Origin: an uncultured Butyricicoccus sp.
GTDB lineage: Bacteria; Bacillota; Clostridia; Oscillospirales; Butyricicoccaceae
NCBI GenBank assembly: GCA_900555465.1
Contig: USLE01000080.1
Coordinates: 1-6,489 of the forward strand
DNA length: 6,489 nucleotides
Direction of reading: 5' to 3'
The notes beneath the pieces were generated by a model that saw only the letters and a list, made by a program, of their open reading frames with translations, was not told the DNA's origin and did no database searches. The position numbers were made by a program, and so were the translations under genes. The number at the start of each line of letters is the position of its first letter. The stretch's first letter is position 1. Below, piece after piece: positions 5,327-6,489 of the stretch.

Positions 5327-5938
5327 TTATCCGAACAGCTGGCCGGGCAGGCGGTGCTTTTCGCGCGGCGGGAAAGTCGCGTCAAACGCCTCCACGTCCG
5401 CGGGCGTGATGGAGAAGAACACCTCGCTCTCGGTGAGTACGCCCGCGGGCAGGGTGTCCGCTGTGAGCGGCAGCGCCATCAGATAGTCCGAGCTGTTGCC
5501 CTCCGCGTCCGTGATGCCGAAGTCCCGGCCGGGGCGGAAGCCGAAGCGGGGGTAATAGTCCGGGCTGCCGGTCAGCGCAACGCCCGCAAAGCCCATCGCC
5601 TTCGCCTGTTCCAGCGAGTGCCGCACGAGCGCCGAACCGACGCCCCTGCGCTGGTAATCCGGATGCACGGACAGCGGCCCGAAAATGGCGATCGGGAAGC
5701 GCGTGCCGTCCGGCTGGACGATGGCCGCGCGGCTGTACATGATATTGCCGACGATCCTGTCGCCGTCGAGCGCAACGAAATCCAGCTCCGGGATAAAGTC
5801 CGGGTGCGAGCGCAGGCGGTGCGCGACCAGATGTTCATCGCAGCCGGGCTTGTACACATCCCAGAAAGCGTCGCGGGTGAGCTCCTCTACCGTACGGTAG
5901 TCGCCGGGCTGTTCCGGACGGATCAAAACGTTGTTCAT
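5327..5938 (-). CDS. GNAT-family N-acetyltransferase (YhbS-like)
   Basis: This 203-residue protein would transfer an acetyl group from acetyl-CoA to an unidentified amine. The GNAT fold begins with VLIRPEQPGDYRTVEELTRD (4-23). Motif A, LSVHPDYQRRGVGSALV (89-105), contains the Q-R-R-G-V-G pyrophosphate-binding loop (96-101). Motif B follows as GFAGVALTGSPDYYPRFGF (116-134). The N-terminal pattern and the PxYYPRFGF segment fit the YhbS/COG3153 group, whose substrates are mostly unknown. The start at 5938 has an AAGGAGG site 10 nt upstream. It ends 88 nt before the sigma gene on the same strand with no clear terminator between, so some read-through is possible. Its substrate and any link to the sigma pair are not visible. 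Confidence 0.9.
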   Translation of the reverse strand: MNNVLIRPEQPGDYRTVEELTRDAFWDVYKPGCDEHLVAHRLRSHPDFIPELDFVALDGDRIVGNIMYSRAAIVQPDGTRFPIAIFGPLSVHPDYQRRGVGSALVRHSLEQAKAMGFAGVALTGSPDYYPRFGFRPGRDFGITDAEGNSSDYLMALPLTADTLPAGVLTESEVFFSITPADVEAFDATFPPREKHRLPGQLFG

Positions 5939-5959
5939 GGGGGAAAAACCTCCTTGCTT

Positions 5960-5965
5960 ATTATA
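5960..5965 (-). promoter_or_regulatory. Weak candidate -10 box for the acetyltransferase gene
   Basis: The minus strand reads TATAAT, a perfect -10 hexamer. No -35 box is found 17 nt upstream (the bases are GC-only), and the implied start falls inside the ribosome binding site at 5949-5955, leaving almost no leader. It may be a chance product of the T-rich tract behind the hairpin at 5971-5984. Confidence 0.25.
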
Positions 5966-5966
5966 T

Positions 5967-5984
5967 AAAACGGGCAGCCGCCCG
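5967..5984 (-). terminator. Possible weak terminator of the right-edge gene
   Basis: On the minus strand CGGGC-GGCT-GCCCG (5971-5984) forms a 5-bp GC stem followed directly by TTTT and an AT-rich tract. It lies about 130 nt downstream of the partial gene ending at 6117 and just before the acetyltransferase ribosome binding site. The stem is short, and an alternative 5-bp stem (5977-5989) competes with it. Confidence 0.4.
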
Positions 5985-5992
5985 GCGGCGGA

Positions 5993-6015
5993 ATGAGGAT
6001 AGAGGCCTGCGGGCT
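5993..6015. repeat. Diverged 23-bp direct repeat, copy 1
   Basis: This 23-bp stretch matches 6063-6085 at 20 of 23 positions (differences at 5995, 6003 and 6009). Both copies are preceded by a GCGGAA sequence and a small inverted GC motif, so the repeated unit may be slightly longer. The period is 70 bp. The function is unknown; the repeats lie in the spacer between two leftward genes. Confidence 0.6.
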
Positions 6016-6062
6016 ATACAAACCGCTGGCAAGTGTGCTCATTAAAATGCCGCAAGCGGAAA

Positions 6063-6085
6063 ATAAGGATAGTGGCCTACGGGCT
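6063..6085. repeat. Diverged 23-bp direct repeat, copy 2
   Basis: Partner of 5993-6015, with three mismatches and no indels. It is preceded by GCCGCAAGCGG (6049-6059 region), comparable to GCCGCCCGGCGG before copy 1. It lies within 60 nt of the stop codon of the right-edge gene. Confidence 0.6.
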
Positions 6086-6116
6086 GCCTGAAAGGCGCGC
6101 GCAGACAGCGGCTTTT

Positions 6117-6489
6117 TCATTGCGCCCGGCGGTAGAGGATCGGCTGGTCATAGCCAAAGGTCCGCTTGCCGTTCATTTCCATGCACTCGGATACCTCGAG
6201 CACGTTCTCGGAAAAGCGCTCAAACAGCGTAAACTTCAGGACGGGCGTAAACATGCTTTCGCTGCCGCCCTCCCAGACGCCGTTGCTCCGGCGGTAGAGC
6301 GCAGGGGTGAACTTGGCTGAGGGCCGCAGTGCGGCATAGTCGGTCTGCGGCATGGTCTGGTAGGTGAAATCAGTTTTGCTGCATCCATCCGGCAGATCGT
6401 ACGAGGTCAGCTTGACTGCCCCGTCCGCCTCCTCGGTGAACAGGAACAGGTGGGGCGAGGCATTGGTGCGCCCGCCGATGGTGTAGTAG
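6117..6489 (-). CDS. C-terminal part of an unrecognised protein
   Basis: The frame is open from the window edge to a TGA at 6117-6119, giving the last 123 residues of a protein that starts outside the window. An internal Met at 6353 exists, but the sequence before it (for example HLFLFTEEADGAVKLTSYDL) is equally protein-like and in frame, and no ribosome binding site precedes that Met, so I treat it as internal. The fragment is rich in aromatic and beta-prone residues and has no membrane segment. It ends FGYDQPILYRRAQ. I do not recognise the family and assign no function. Confidence 0.7.
   Translation of the reverse strand, partial: YYTIGGRTNASPHLFLFTEEADGAVKLTSYDLPDGCSKTDFTYQTMPQTDYAALRPSAKFTPALYRRSNGVWEGGSESMFTPVLKFTLFERFSENVLEVSECMEMNGKRTFGYDQPILYRRAQ

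Noticed and set aside
5239..5385. The 49-codon N-terminal extension of the sigma factor
   Set aside because: It crosses the probable promoter and has no ribosome binding site, whereas the ATG at 5238 has GAGG at 7 nt and gives a normal ECF length.
3328..5409. A 693-codon plus-strand open frame opposite the sigma and anti-sigma genes
   Set aside because: It is antisense to two well-supported genes, runs through the terminator region, and its translation is Arg/His/Ala-rich with no recognisable domain: a high-GC shadow frame.

Overview
The window looks like a fragment of a moderately high-GC Firmicutes chromosome, most likely a gut-type Clostridia (Oscillospiraceae-like). The reasons are tRNA genes that encode their own CCA ends, strong GGAGG-type ribosome binding sites, a VanRS-like two-component pair, and an ECF sigma factor paired with a DUF4179-type membrane anti-sigma protein. 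The taxon is inferred from these family habits; no marker gene fixes it.

Layout. Positions 1-801 (minus strand) hold a tRNA operon read leftward from one near-consensus promoter: Gly(TCC), Arg(TCT), His(GTG), Gln(TTG) and Lys(TTT, cut by the window edge). Behind tRNA-Arg and tRNA-Gln sit two copies of an unusual palindromic element. Each has a 64-bp core and is part of a unit exactly 115 bp long that duplicates the 3' end of the adjacent tRNA from the T-loop to CCA. Positions 861-3264 (plus) hold an OmpR-family response regulator and an overlapping sensor histidine kinase with a large unrecognised extracytoplasmic domain. A symmetric terminator at 3301-3326 separates this operon from convergent genes. 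Positions 3340-5238 (minus) hold an ECF sigma factor followed 3 nt later by its probable membrane anti-sigma regulator. Positions 5327-5938 (minus) hold a GNAT acetyltransferase. The intergenic 5939-6116 carries a diverged direct repeat and a terminator-like hairpin. Positions 6117-6489 (minus) are the C-terminal end of an unrecognised protein.

How the genes work together. The protein-coding part is two independent envelope-signalling modules, a two-component system and a sigma/anti-sigma pair, placed tail to tail; neither has an obvious effector gene in the window. The acetyltransferase appears unrelated. The most unusual content is the tRNA-associated element. Its two copies differ at only four core positions, and two of those differences are a compensatory G-C to A-T change in a stem. 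That suggests the fold is maintained, and the layout resembles site-specific insertion at the T-loop of two different tRNA genes.
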